From the NCBI GenBank assembly GCA_005887855.1, contig VBQB01000251.1, positions 1 to 22,403 of the forward strand: DNA of 22,403 bases, given 5' to 3'. The position numbers and the translations under genes are program-made. Shown piece after piece: positions 1 to 8,292 of the stretch (position 1 is the first letter of the stretch; each line of letters starts with the position of its first letter). Source of the DNA: Verrucomicrobiota bacterium (GTDB lineage: Bacteria > Verrucomicrobiota > Verrucomicrobiae > Chthoniobacterales > UBA10450). A model generated the notes under the pieces. That model saw only the letters and a program-made list of their open reading frames with translations. It was not told where the DNA came from and searched no databases.

Positions 1-2
1 CG

Positions 3-1385
3 AAACGCAAAGGCACCGACACAAACACAGCTTGGGCGCAGGGCGGAGTGGCATGCGTGACCAGCGATGAAGATTCTTTCGAGCTGCACGTCCGCGACAC
101 ACTCGAGGCAGGCGCCGGACTTTGCGATGAGACGGCCGTTCGCAGGATTGTCATGGAAGGTCCGGATCGAATCCGAGAGTTGATGGAATTTGGGTTGGAA
201 TTTGATGAGCGCGAGGTCTCTGGCCATCGCGAACTCGATCTTGGCAAGGAGGGCGGCCACTCGAAGCGCCGGGTGCTGCATGTGCTCGGTTTCGCAACAG
301 AAGATCGCTGTCTTGGCGTCTACGTTCTGGATGAAAGAACGGGAGAAGTAGAAACGATCCGTTCGGATCGAATCGTGCTGGCGACGGGCGGTTGCGGCAA
401 AGTTTACTTATACTCGACCAACCCGGATATCGCGACCGGAGACGGCGTAGCGATGGCGTGGCGGGCGGGCGCCGTGATTGCAAACATGGAGTTCATCCAA
501 TTTCATCCAACATGCCTGTTTCACGCCAAGGCGAAATCATTTCTCATCTCGGAAGCCCTGCGCGGCGAAGGCGGAATCTTGCGCAATAGTCGCGGCGAGG
601 ATTTCATGAAACGGTACGATCCGCGGGGCTCGCTCGCTTCGCGCGACATCGTGGCCCGTGCGATCGATGCAGAGATCAAGCGCGCGGGCGCGAAATGCGT
701 CTTTCTGGACATCACGGACAAGTCGCCGGAATTTATTCGGGAACGTTTTCCGCATATTTACGAGACGTGCTTGGGATTCGGGATCGACATGTCGAAACAG
801 CCGATTCCAGTCGTGCCGGCGGCGCATTATCAGTGCGGTGGAATCAAGACGGACGTGAACGGCGCGACGAATTTGCTCGGGCTATATGCGATTGGCGAAG
901 TCGCGTGCACCGGATTGCATGGGGCGAACCGCCTTGCGAGCAACTCGTTGCTAGAAGGTCTGGTCGTGGCGCATCGCGCGGCAGCGTCATCTGTACAGGC
1001 GCAAAAGCGATCAAAACAGAAAATTTTGTTGCCTGAGTGGGAATCGGGAAATGTGCAGGACGTCGATGAACTGGTCGTAATTTATCATAACTGGGACGAG
1101 ATCAGACGCCTGATGTGGGATTACGTAGGAATTGTGCGCACGGATAAGCGGCTACAGCGCGCGAGCGCGCGCCTGCGAAATCTCCAGCGCGAAATTCGTG
1201 AGTTCTATTGGAATTTCAAAATATCGGTGGACCTTCTGGAGCTGCGTAATTTGGCTACGGTGGCGGCGTTGATTGTCGATTCGGCGTTGAGTCGAAAAGA
1301 GAGCCGTGGCCTGCATTACACCCTCGATTATCCCGAGGCAAAAGACCGGCAATTCAAGCGCGAAACCGTGCTTAGTCGCGGCTGA
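3..1385 (+). CDS. nadB: L-aspartate oxidase, 5'-truncated by the window edge
   Basis: Flavoenzyme that oxidises L-aspartate to iminoaspartate, the first step of NAD synthesis (NadA partner not in view). The reading frame is open from base 3, giving 460 residues; the N-terminal dinucleotide-binding part (roughly 60-80 residues of a usual ~530) lies outside the window. The visible start [10 protein letters not shown] matches the NadB segment after the flavin loop. Further family motifs are [52 protein letters not shown] and, near the end, [23 protein letters not shown] and the C-terminal [10 protein letters not shown] separate NadB from succinate dehydrogenase or fumarate reductase flavoproteins. 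The GTG at 48 is internal to the gene and is not a real start. No nadA or nadC lies downstream, so the gene seems to stand alone on this side. Confidence 0.95.
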   Translation, partial: KRKGTDTNTAWAQGGVACVTSDEDSFELHVRDTLEAGAGLCDETAVRRIVMEGPDRIRELMEFGLEFDEREVSGHRELDLGKEGGHSKRRVLHVLGFATEDRCLGVYVLDERTGEVETIRSDRIVLATGGCGKVYLYSTNPDIATGDGVAMAWRAGAVIANMEFIQFHPTCLFHAKAKSFLISEALRGEGGILRNSRGEDFMKRYDPRGSLASRDIVARAIDAEIKRAGAKCVFLDITDKSPEFIRERFPHIYETCLGFGIDMSKQPIPVVPAAHYQCGGIKTDVNGATNLLGLYAIGEVACTGLHGANRLASNSLLEGLVVAHRAAASSVQAQKRSKQKILLPEWESGNVQDVDELVVIYHNWDEIRRLMWDYVGIVRTDKRLQRASARLRNLQREIREFYWNFKISVDLLELRNLATVAALIVDSALSRKESRGLHYTLDYPEAKDRQFKRETVLSRG

Positions 1386-1503
1386 AATTCGAAAGTCGTG
1401 GTTTGCGGCCTATTCCGCATCTATCCCCGGCACCGTTTTTTGCCTATGGAAAATGGCTTGCCTAAATGCAGGTAATCAGATAAAGGGGAGCGGCAATTTA
1501 TAG

Positions 1504-2337
1504 ATGAAGAGACTTTTGGCGGTTTGTTTGATCTTGGGAATAGCTAACGCGGCTAAAGCCGACGAACAATCGACTTCGCCATACGCAACCGCAGGGGATT
1601 TTGCCAAATATGCGATGAAGCTGCGGGAGCAGGCGCTGCTTAAAGTTGAGCCGCAAGTTTTTGTGCCGACAAGTTCGCGCCCTACGACGCAACGGTTCCC
1701 GTGGAAAATGAACATCGTGACTACGGTATTTTGGGTTGGGGAGCAGGCTGGAGGTAACAATCCTGTGCCCAATTTCAAAAGCTGCTGGGATGCGAATTGG
1801 ACAGGCAGTTACGGTGGCTTCGATAATCCCGATTCGTCGTCGCGGCGCAATTATATTCCGGTGTCTTTCATACCGCACCAAAATCCCTTCTATTGCGCGC
1901 TGCCGTACAACGACGTCACACACGGTCAGTTCAAACCGGAAGCGCCGCTTGTTATCCCCTGGTTCAAGCAGGCCTACACAGGACCGGGCCAATCAGTGTG
2001 CAGAGATCGTTGGATCGCCATTCGCAAAGGCAATCGTACTTGCTACGCGCAATGGGAAGATTGCGGCCCCTTTCGCACCGACCATTTTCAGTACGTTTTT
2101 CAAAGTGAACGGCCGAAGCCGAATCTCAATCATGGAGCAGGTCTGGATGTTTCTCCCGCTGTTCGCGATTATCTTGGACTTGCACCGACCGACGTAACGG
2201 ATTGGCAATTTGTTGAAGTAAGCGATGTGCCTCCGGGGCCCTGGCGGAGCTACGGAGAGAACAATCACTTCGTCATTGCCCGCCGCCAAACGGAGAAGCG
2301 GGTCGCCGAACGAAGCTTCGGAGCCGCCAAGAAGTAA
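1504..2337 (+). CDS. secreted cysteine-containing protein with double-psi beta-barrel-like motifs
   Basis: 277 residues, starting at an ATG with a clear signal peptide (MKRLLAVCLILGIANAAKA, likely cleaved near residue 19), so exported. The mature part has five cysteines (94, 131, 166, 180, 187), suggesting disulfides, and is rich in Trp and Tyr. Around residues 180-225 the sequence reads WEDCGPF, then LDVSPAVRDYLGL. This resembles the two halves of the RlpA/expansin double-psi beta-barrel signature (a GPF loop followed by an Asp-Leu-Ser-type helix start). That fold would suggest a cell-wall or glycan-binding role, but this is inference from short motifs. The gene converges on the secreted polysaccharide deacetylase, which also acts on wall glycans. 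A purine-rich GGGGAG lies about 14 nt before the start, rather far for a ribosome site. Exported: confident; function: unassigned. Confidence 0.75.
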   Translation: MKRLLAVCLILGIANAAKADEQSTSPYATAGDFAKYAMKLREQALLKVEPQVFVPTSSRPTTQRFPWKMNIVTTVFWVGEQAGGNNPVPNFKSCWDANWTGSYGGFDNPDSSSRRNYIPVSFIPHQNPFYCALPYNDVTHGQFKPEAPLVIPWFKQAYTGPGQSVCRDRWIAIRKGNRTCYAQWEDCGPFRTDHFQYVFQSERPKPNLNHGAGLDVSPAVRDYLGLAPTDVTDWQFVEVSDVPPGPWRSYGENNHFVIARRQTEKRVAERSFGAAKK

Positions 2338-2368
2338 TCGATAAGCCAATATTCTTCGGCTTGATCGA
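2338..2368. terminator. hairpin directly after the stop codon, between convergent genes
   Basis: An inverted repeat begins one base past the TAA: arm TCGATAAGCC (2338-2347) pairs with GGCTTGATCGA (2358-2368) with one bulged base and a 10-nt loop. It lies in the 78-bp gap between two convergent genes, where a bidirectional terminator is expected. There is no T-run on either side, so it is only a candidate. Confidence 0.3.
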
Positions 2369-2415
2369 GACGCGTGCCAAGAGTGTCGATCTTCGGCGTC
2401 TTCAGCCACCCTCAG

Positions 2416-3252
2416 CTAGTGACTTGGCGAAGATTCGGCAGACGGAATTGTCGATGTTGACGACGACGGAGCGACTGTTGCTGGAACGCTTACGTGTGTT
2501 CCCGTCGATGGCTGGGGCGGCTGCGAGACTAGCATGCGAGTCAATTCCGACACTGTCACGAATTTAAAGCCTTTGGCCTGGAGCTGATCAAAAGTCGACG
2601 GCATGGCTTCAATCGTCCCCGGGTGAATATCGTGGGATAAGACGATCGAGCCGGGCCGTGTTTCTTTGAGAATGCGGTTACAAACTACAGATGGTCCGGG
2701 CCGTTTCCAATCGTATGGATCGACGTCCCAGAGAATGATCTGATACCCGAATTCATCGTGGATCCAGCGTTTTTGGCGCGCTGTGATTGATCCATAGGGT
2801 GGCCGCAGCAAGGTCGGCCGGACGCCTGTGGCATTCTTAATTGCATCGTCGGTGCGCGTGAGTTGGCGACGTACGCCCTCGTCGGACATCTTACCGAAGT
2901 TTGGATGCGACCAACTGTGGTTTGCAATTTCATGGCCTTCGCGGGCGGCGCGCTCAACGATCTCGCGATGCTCCGCGACGTTTTCGCCGATCACGAAGAA
3001 AGTTGCTTTGATATGATGAGCGGCAAGGAGATCAAGCAGTTTCGGGGTCAGCGTGGCACTGGGGCCATCGTCAAAAGTCATCGCGATGTAGGGTCCAGCG
3101 ACATGGACTGAATTGAATGTGATATTCGATTCCCCCGGGGCGTTCCGACCATTTTTTTCCGCGCCTTGCGATACGGGCGTGGGTTCGGCGCGGAGGCAAT
3201 GGGCCGTAACGAGTGCGATAGAACAAGACAACAACAGACGAGGAACCGACAT
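2416..3252 (-). CDS. secreted NodB-type polysaccharide deacetylase
   Basis: 278-residue carbohydrate esterase family 4 protein, predicted to remove N-acetyl groups from GlcNAc-containing polymers such as peptidoglycan or chitin-like glycans. The N-terminus (MSVPRLLLSCSIALVTAHCLRA) looks like a signal peptide, so it acts outside the cytoplasm. All NodB motifs are visible: TFDDGP at 59-64 (catalytic base and metal Asp), HSWSH at 112-116 (metal histidines), RPPYG at 150-154, DVDPYDW at 176-182 and LSHDIH at 205-210 (catalytic His). The core resembles PgdA-type peptidoglycan deacetylases. After residue 243 there is a ~35-residue Ser/Thr/Pro-rich tail without a recognisable domain. It is the last gene of the minus-strand block and is separated from the thioredoxin-like gene by 133 bp, so it may have its own promoter. 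Confidence 0.9.
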   Translation of the reverse strand: MSVPRLLLSCSIALVTAHCLRAEPTPVSQGAEKNGRNAPGESNITFNSVHVAGPYIAMTFDDGPSATLTPKLLDLLAAHHIKATFFVIGENVAEHREIVERAAREGHEIANHSWSHPNFGKMSDEGVRRQLTRTDDAIKNATGVRPTLLRPPYGSITARQKRWIHDEFGYQIILWDVDPYDWKRPGPSVVCNRILKETRPGSIVLSHDIHPGTIEAMPSTFDQLQAKGFKFVTVSELTRMLVSQPPQPSTGTHVSVPATVAPSSSTSTIPSAESSPSH

Positions 3253-3342
3253 GAACGAGAAAATGACGAACCGGATGCGTCTATCTAGCAGAGGCGGCTA
3301 GTTACGCAAGGCATGTGGCTGACCAGATTGAATTAGAAACGA

Positions 3343-3361
3343 GCAACGCTTTCCGCGTTGC
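3343..3361 (-). terminator. possible terminator hairpin after the thioredoxin-like gene
   Basis: A perfect 7-bp stem, GCAACGC with GCGTTGC around the loop TTTCC, lies 25 nt past the stop codon of the thioredoxin-like gene on the minus strand. The minus strand then reads TCGTTTCTAATT, only a weak T-rich stretch. This fits a weak intrinsic terminator between that gene and the deacetylase. Confidence 0.35.
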
Positions 3362-3385
3362 AGTTACTGTCTCGCGCGACGGCGC

Positions 3386-3838
3386 TCAGCCCTTGCGCAA
3401 TTTTTCCAGTTGTGCGATGAAAGCTGCCGTCCCGTCCGCGAAATAGCCGTCGTACTGCCAAAGCTTTTGGCCGTCGCCATTGAGCACTACGATTGTGGGA
3501 AATCCTCCCACCTGGTATTGCTGCGCAAGCTCTTGATTCTGCTTTCTCAGTTCGGCGTTTTGCAGTTTCGCCCGCGGGAAGTCCACTTCCAGGAGAACGA
3601 GATTCGCGCGCGCGTAATCTTTAAACTCCGATTGCGAGAGAATTTCCTTGTCCAATTTCTTGCACCAGCCGCACCAATCCGAGCCGGTGAAATCGATTAG
3701 CAGAAACTTGTTGCCCGCTTTGGCCGCCTGCTGCGCCGTTTTGTAATCACTAAGCCAGCCGGCCCCAGCCCGCGCACACGGTGGAACAAGAAAAAGGAGA
3801 GCTGAGGCGACGAGAAGGATCAAGCGAAGTTTTTTCAT
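3386..3838 (-). CDS. exported thioredoxin-like protein
   Basis: 150 residues from the ATG at 3838. This start is preferred over one 19 codons upstream because it begins directly with a signal peptide (MKKLRLILLVASALLFLVPPCARA). The redox motif is WCGWCKK (Cys56, Cys59), in the context FTGSDWCGWCKKLDKEI, typical of the thioredoxin_7/DsbD-gamma-like group. The cis-proline motif is GGFPT in the segment before the last strand. It is predicted to act in the periplasm in disulfide reduction or isomerisation, or in supplying electrons to a partner. Its neighbours are a SWIB protein upstream and a secreted deacetylase downstream; neither identifies a client. The secreted protein at 1504, with five mature cysteines, is a conceivable substrate, but this is speculation. 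Confidence 0.85.
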   Translation of the reverse strand: MKKLRLILLVASALLFLVPPCARAGAGWLSDYKTAQQAAKAGNKFLLIDFTGSDWCGWCKKLDKEILSQSEFKDYARANLVLLEVDFPRAKLQNAELRKQNQELAQQYQVGGFPTIVVLNGDGQKLWQYDGYFADGTAAFIAQLEKLRKG

Positions 3839-3922
3839 CGGGGTAACTTCGACCAGACCAGAGTCCAGCGCAAGACGGTGAAGCGTATCCTCCACCGGAA
3901 TTTATTCCGCATCGTTGCCGCA

Positions 3923-3949
3923 ATAGCCCGGCGCGGAGCGCCGGGCTAT
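3923..3949. repeat. perfect 12-bp inverted repeat (REP-like hairpin)
   Basis: Arm ATAGCCCGGCGC (3923-3934), loop GGA, then the exact reverse complement GCGCCGGGCTAT (3938-3949). It lies in the 126-bp gap between the SWIB gene and the thioredoxin-like gene, both on the minus strand. No T-run follows on either strand, so it is not a standard intrinsic terminator. The compact GC-rich form resembles dispersed REP-type palindromes. Confidence 0.6.
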
Positions 3950-3964
3950 GAACGGGTCCGGGAT

Positions 3965-4246
3965 CTAGCGAATATGTCCCGAGACGAGCTTTGTCATCTC
4001 AAACATGCTCACCTGACTCTTGCCGTTAAATACCGGCCTGAGGGAGTCATCCGCGTTGATCATGGTTCTTTTCTTTTTATCCTGGCAACCATGCTTCTTG
4101 ATGTAGTTCCAAAGCTTTTTGGTAAGCTCGGAACGCGGCAGCGGCTGCGACCCAACGATGGCAGCAAGCTTATCGTCGGGTTGGACTGGTCTCATGAAGG
4201 CGGGATTCGGTTTGCGTTTGGAAGGTTTCTTTTTGGTTTTCGGCAT
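3965..4246 (-). CDS. SWIB/MDM2-domain protein
   Basis: 93 residues. A short basic N-terminus (MPKTKKKPSKRKPNP) is followed by one SWIB domain filling residues ~15-92. It shows the family pattern PDDKLAAIVGSQPLPRSELTKKLW, then YIKKHGCQD, NADDSLRPVF and MFEMTKLVSGHI. SWIB domains are best known from eukaryotic SWI/SNF complexes. In bacteria they are recalled chiefly from Chlamydiae and relatives, alone or fused to topoisomerase I. The basic tail and that association suggest a role near DNA or nucleoid structure, but the bacterial function is not established. It lies 66 bp after the REC-PP2C gene on the same strand and could be cotranscribed with it. A strong hairpin (3923-3949) follows its stop codon by about 15 nt. 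Confidence 0.9.
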   Translation of the reverse strand: MPKTKKKPSKRKPNPAFMRPVQPDDKLAAIVGSQPLPRSELTKKLWNYIKKHGCQDKKKRTMINADDSLRPVFNGKSQVSMFEMTKLVSGHIR

Positions 4247-4312
4247 AGAGGCTGATTAACGCTTCGCTCGCAAGAGGGCAATACTAATTTTGACGAAACG
4301 AAAAAAATATTG

Positions 4313-5515
4313 CTAGGCCACTCGGCGGACAGCCAGAGCGGCCATGTCATCTGGCAAAGCGTCTTTACCCTTATCTGGCACTGCTTGATCCAAGATTCGC
4401 ATAAGCAGCGCCTCGGCATTCGGCGCAGAATGATCGAGCATTTTCGCCAGGCGCTCCGGAGCGAGGCGCAGCCGTTCGCCTTTTGCCGCGCCAAATAAAC
4501 CGTCCGTGTAAAGAAGGAAAGCATCACCCAATTCAAGGTCGACAATTGTTTCTGTAAATTCGGGGAGTTCGATCAAACCCAAAGGAGGCGCGATCGATGC
4601 GATCGACTCGGTCGCGCCGCTGTGTCGTGCGATCAGCAATGGAGGATGACCCGCGCCAACCACGCTCGCCCGCCCGGTCCCCGGGTCGACGGCGACACAC
4701 ATCGCAGTCATAAAAGAACGTGCGCCAAAAATACTGCGAAAGTCATTGTTAACTGCTTCCATGATCCGGGCTGGTGTGTCGTGCTCGACACTGCCATGAT
4801 GAAAAAGAAGTTTCGCCAGGGTGGTAAGCAGCGCTGCAGCCGCCCCGTGGCCGGTGCCATCTGCGATCCAAAACAACATTCGTCGATCTTTCATGCGGAG
4901 CCAGCCGTAGATGTCGCCGCCCACTTGAATTACGGGCCAGTAGCGCGCGGCAACCTCCCATCCTGGCAGCGTGGGCGGCCTTGGTGGAATCAATGACTGC
5001 TGCGTCAAGCGGGCCGCGGCGAGATCGCGCTCGAGATTGCGACGCCATTCTTCGAGCTCATCTTTTTGTCGCTGTAACTGGCGCCGCATTGACCGCAGCC
5101 GAAGCTGGGTTTCAATTCTCGCGCGCAATACTGCGGCGTTGATCGGCTTGGTTACGAAATCGTCCGCCCCAGCTTGCAAGCAGAGCACCTCACTCTCTTC
5201 GCTGCCGTGTCCCGTCAGCATGATAGCGGGAATTTGCGCGACGGCAGGATCGCTATCCGCACGCAGACGTTTCAACACTTCGGCGCCGTTCAGCCCCGGC
5301 ATATCAAAGTCAAGAAGAAGAAGCGAAGGCTGCTCGGCGCGCATAAGTTCCAATGCCTTGCCCCCATTGTCGGACTCGTGGCACTCGTAGCCGGCGGCCA
5401 CCAGCATTTGCGCTAGGATTTTGCGACTCATCCCGTCATCATCCACGATCAAAATCTGTCCGTTTGATTTCTTCGACATCTTTTCTTTGGATTCGGATGA
5501 AATGCGGCTCGCCAT
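4313..5515 (-). CDS. response regulator with SpoIIE/RsbU-type PP2C phosphatase output
   Basis: 400 residues. An N-terminal receiver domain (~18-135) has the acidic pocket DDD at 25-27, the phospho-acceptor Asp69 in LLLLDFDMPG, Thr101 and Lys123 (VTKPI). A charged coiled-coil linker (~140-170) leads to a PP2C-like serine phosphatase domain (~185-400). Its metal-binding motifs are GGDIYGW (Asp201), ADGTGHG (Asp219), YTDGL (Asp338) and DDMAALAV. In this architecture phosphorylation of the receiver switches on dephosphorylation of a STAS-type anti-sigma antagonist. No cognate histidine kinase is adjacent; a STAS protein is encoded at 12878. The start could also be the ATG 12 codons downstream (position 5479), which sits right before the receiver domain and has an AAAGAAAAG stretch upstream. 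It is divergent from the lipoprotein at 5624. Confidence 0.9.
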   Translation of the reverse strand: MASRISSESKEKMSKKSNGQILIVDDDGMSRKILAQMLVAAGYECHESDNGGKALELMRAEQPSLLLLDFDMPGLNGAEVLKRLRADSDPAVAQIPAIMLTGHGSEESEVLCLQAGADDFVTKPINAAVLRARIETQLRLRSMRRQLQRQKDELEEWRRNLERDLAAARLTQQSLIPPRPPTLPGWEVAARYWPVIQVGGDIYGWLRMKDRRMLFWIADGTGHGAAAALLTTLAKLLFHHGSVEHDTPARIMEAVNNDFRSIFGARSFMTAMCVAVDPGTGRASVVGAGHPPLLIARHSGATESIASIAPPLGLIELPEFTETIVDLELGDAFLLYTDGLFGAAKGERLRLAPERLAKMLDHSAPNAEALLMRILDQAVPDKGKDALPDDMAALAVRRVA

Positions 5516-5623
5516 TGTATTGATGTCGATCTTTGCTAGAAGCGCCAGCGCCCTAATGAGGAAGCGATTTAGTGATTGGCAACGAGTTGGACTGCGGATA
5601 GGTTTGTGACAGCATTCCCACTT

Positions 5624-6013
5624 ATGAAATTCTCACTGCCGTTTGCTCTGCTCACCGCCTTCTTTGTCGCTTCATGTAGTGAAGAGCCGCCACCGCAATC
5701 TAGCCGTCATCACGCTGCCAGTTATCCGCCAAACCAGCCTGAGGAATATCCGCCTCAGCAACAACCATTCAATCCTAATGGGCCCGTTCAACCCCAGGCG
5801 AGCCCGCGGGAAGAGGTTGCAACTACGCCCGTTCCAACGGCTGCGCCGACGAAAGTAGCGAAGGGAGATTATCCATATGGGATTCCTGTTCCGGGTAAAC
5901 CTCACCTTGTGGAGAGCCCTTTTTCGCCCGGTAAATACGTTGACGTAGAGGGTTTTCCCCCAGGGACGGAAGTGAAGGATCCGTACACTGATAAAATCTT
6001 CCTCGTTCCGTAA
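5624..6013 (+). CDS. small proline-rich lipoprotein, function unknown
   Basis: 129 residues from the ATG at 5624, chosen because it starts the signal peptide MKFSLPFALLTAFFVASC. The VASC lipobox gives a lipidated Cys18, so it is membrane-anchored and exported. Residues ~20-85 are a Pro/Gln/Ser-rich spacer. The C-terminal ~45 residues form a compact motif (YPYGIPVPGKP, SPFSPGKYVDVEGFPPGTEVKDPY, ending KIFLVP). That block has the look of a small domain I associate loosely with Verrucomicrobia, but I cannot name it. The spacer suggests the end domain reaches away from the membrane. The gene is divergent from the REC-PP2C gene (108-bp shared upstream region) and precedes aroA by 168 bp. Confidence 0.8.
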   Translation: MKFSLPFALLTAFFVASCSEEPPPQSSRHHAASYPPNQPEEYPPQQQPFNPNGPVQPQASPREEVATTPVPTAAPTKVAKGDYPYGIPVPGKPHLVESPFSPGKYVDVEGFPPGTEVKDPYTDKIFLVP

Positions 6014-6181
6014 CTAGGCCACGCACTCGGCGCGCTCGCAAAATTGAGCGTCAGACGCGTGCCAATTGCATTTTGCCGCCGCGAAGGAAGCTGGACAACC
6101 GCGTCTTATATCCGATGCTGATCTTCGCGCGCCAATAAGGCGGCGCGGCGATCTTGCCGCCGCAAGAAATTTCAGAATTCT

Positions 6182-7543
6182 ATGGAATTACGGGTTAAAC
6201 GAGCGCCTCGGATTGATATCGAAATCACCGTTCCAGGCGATAAAAGCATTTCGCACCGCGCGGTAATCATTGCAGCTTTGTCCAACGGCGTATGCGTCCT
6301 AAACGGATTTCTCCCGAGTGAGGATTGCATGCACACGGTCAACGCGTTGCGCGCTCTCGGTATTCAGATCGAACAACCCGAACGGGACACGCTAGTGGTT
6401 CACGGAAAGAGGCGTGTGCTTACGCCGCCCAAAAAGGAAATCGATTGCGGAAACTCCGGGACGACGATGCGGCTTCTCGCTGGTTTGCTCGCCGGACAAA
6501 CATTTGAGAGTCGTCTCGTCGGTGATTCCGGGCTCTCGCGCCGGCCGATGGAGCGCGTGGTCGCGCCGCTTCGTAAAATGGGCGCCCACGTCCTCGCTGA
6601 AGGGCCGGACCACACGCCACCACTCCGCGTCCGTGGAGGCTCGTTGCGTGGAATTAATTACCGCTCGCCGATTGCGAGCTCGCAGGTGAAAGGTGCACTG
6701 CTTTTTGCTGGTCTTTTCGCCAAGGGCAAGACCACTGTCGTTGAGCCCTCGATCACCCGTAGCCACACGGAGCTACTGTTTAATTATTTTCTCGTGCGCA
6801 CGGCAAAGAACGGCGACGGCAGTATCAGTGTCTTTGGTGATCAAGTGCCGGAGTCCCGCGACTTTACGATTCCGGGCGACATTTCCTCGGCAGCTTTTTG
6901 GTTAGTCGCTGCTGCGGCGCAACCCGGAGGTCATCTGCTCGTGCGCGAAATTGGTTTGAATGATACGCGAACAGCAGTGCTCGGCATCCTACTCCGAATG
7001 GGCGCGCAAGTACGCGAAGCCGTCGAAGGCGTTGATCAACTTGAACCGCATGGAATCGTCGAAGTTACTGGGGTCCCGCTCAAAGGCACTGTCATTCAAG
7101 GTAAAGAAGTGCCGCAGGTTATTGACGAGCTGCCGATACTCGCGGTGGCAGGTGCTCTGGCAAATGGCACAACGATTATTCGGCATGCAGAGGAGTTGCG
7201 CATCAAAGAGACCGATCGCATTGCCGCGATCGCGCATAATTTGCGTGTTATGGGCGCAAAGGTCGCTGAAATGAATGATGGCCTCGAAATTCATGGACCG
7301 GCTGCTCTGCATGGAGCGCGCGTGGCGAGTTTTGGAGATCATCGCATCGCGATGGCGTTTGCCGTGGCGGGTCTCTTTGCCGAGGGCGAAACGATCATTC
7401 AAGATGCCGACTGCATCCGCGAATCCTATCCGGGCTTCGAAACGGTGCTCGAACAGTTTACCAATCCGAAGCGAATGCAGATAAGCACGCCCGTGATCGG
7501 TTCGCTCTCCCCCGCGCGCGCCGAGCGCGTCGAGGAAGCCTGA
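6182..7543 (+). CDS. aroA: 3-phosphoshikimate 1-carboxyvinyltransferase (EPSP synthase)
   Basis: 453 residues. It joins phosphoenolpyruvate to shikimate 3-phosphate in the sixth step of the shikimate pathway, in the cytoplasm. Conserved features are VPGDKSISHRAVI at the N-terminus (Lys21), DCGNSGTTMRLLAG, GDSGLSRRPMERV, SPIASSQVKGALLFAGL, ELRIKETDRIAAI and FGDHRIAMAFAVAGL. PGDKSISHR, rather than PGSKSxSNR, is the form found in class II enzymes. Length is slightly above the usual ~430-445 because of a C-terminal tail after the last domain (residues ~437-453). The ATG at 6182 directly precedes the first conserved strand. cmk follows after 66 bp and plsC after that; aroA-cmk adjacency is common in bacteria and suggests one transcription unit. 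Confidence 0.97.
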   Translation: MELRVKRAPRIDIEITVPGDKSISHRAVIIAALSNGVCVLNGFLPSEDCMHTVNALRALGIQIEQPERDTLVVHGKRRVLTPPKKEIDCGNSGTTMRLLAGLLAGQTFESRLVGDSGLSRRPMERVVAPLRKMGAHVLAEGPDHTPPLRVRGGSLRGINYRSPIASSQVKGALLFAGLFAKGKTTVVEPSITRSHTELLFNYFLVRTAKNGDGSISVFGDQVPESRDFTIPGDISSAAFWLVAAAAQPGGHLLVREIGLNDTRTAVLGILLRMGAQVREAVEGVDQLEPHGIVEVTGVPLKGTVIQGKEVPQVIDELPILAVAGALANGTTIIRHAEELRIKETDRIAAIAHNLRVMGAKVAEMNDGLEIHGPAALHGARVASFGDHRIAMAFAVAGLFAEGETIIQDADCIRESYPGFETVLEQFTNPKRMQISTPVIGSLSPARAERVEEA

Positions 7544-7609
7544 TCAACAAGGCTTCGCGCACCCGAAGGCTTTCTGCGTCTACGTAAGTTGAAATGCAAT
7601 AATTCGGGC

Positions 7610-8269
7610 ATGCGCAAAGGTTCTCATCGCGTCATTGCAATTGATGGGCCTGCTGCCTCGGGGAAAAGCAGTGTTGCGCGAGAGCTTGCGCGGCGGCTCA
7701 GGTTCGTTTACGTGAACTCGGGCGCGATTTATCGCGCGATCACGTGGCACATTCTGCAGCGTGGGATAGATCCTCGTGACAGCGCGCACATAGCGCAAGC
7801 TGTCGAGTCCGCCAAGCTCGCTTGCGATATTGTGAACAACGAGTCGCGCAGCTTGATCGCTCGTATCGATCCAACGGATCATTTGCACGACGATCTCGTA
7901 AACGAAGGTGTTTCCCACGTCAGCAGCGTTCCTAGGGTCCGCGGAGTTGTCGTCCAGAAAATGCGCGATTACGCGCACAGTCATAACTTGGTTATTGAGG
8001 GCCGGGACATCGGATCGGTTGTTTTTCCAGACACCCCCTACAAATTTTATCTCGATGCCTCACCTGAGGTGCGTCTGCGTCGCCGTGCGGCGCAAGGGCA
8101 GCGGGACGAAATCACCATGCGTGACCACGCCGATTCTTCACGGCTTGTCTCACCGCTCGTCGTCGCGCAGGATGCCCATGTTATCGATACGTCGCTGTTG
8201 ACGATCGAAGGAGTCGTCAAGGAGATCATTGACCGGCTCGAACAAAAGGGCCTCCATGTGTCCTCCTGA
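7610..8269 (+). CDS. cmk: cytidylate kinase
   Basis: 219 residues from the ATG at 7610; a TTG seven codons upstream is in frame but adds nothing conserved. The enzyme phosphorylates CMP/dCMP with ATP to supply CDP and dCDP. The Walker A loop is IDGPAASGKSS (residues ~11-21), followed by VNSGAIYRAITW (substrate-binding Tyr-Arg region), then VVQKMRDYA and EGRDIGSVVFPD, which binds the cytosine nucleotide. LDASPEVRLRRRAAQ is the lid-type segment, and RDHADSSRLVSPL and DAHVIDTS are typical of the C-terminal part. Length is normal for the family. It lies between aroA and plsC on the same strand, with 23 bp to plsC, consistent with an operon. Confidence 0.96.
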   Translation: MRKGSHRVIAIDGPAASGKSSVARELARRLRFVYVNSGAIYRAITWHILQRGIDPRDSAHIAQAVESAKLACDIVNNESRSLIARIDPTDHLHDDLVNEGVSHVSSVPRVRGVVVQKMRDYAHSHNLVIEGRDIGSVVFPDTPYKFYLDASPEVRLRRRAAQGQRDEITMRDHADSSRLVSPLVVAQDAHVIDTSLLTIEGVVKEIIDRLEQKGLHVSS

Positions 8270-8292
8270 CTCCTCTGGTTCAAAGATTAACG

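Noticed and set aside
1405..1420. TGCGG-N6-CCGCA stem behind nadB, with a T-run at about 1435
   Set aside because: The T-run is 15 nt beyond the stem, too far for an intrinsic terminator.
6139..6166. Alternative hairpins (GGCGGC/GCCGCC and CTTGC/GCAAG) 15 nt before aroA
   Set aside because: Short stems in GC-rich sequence, no T-run and no known leader type; chance is a sufficient explanation.
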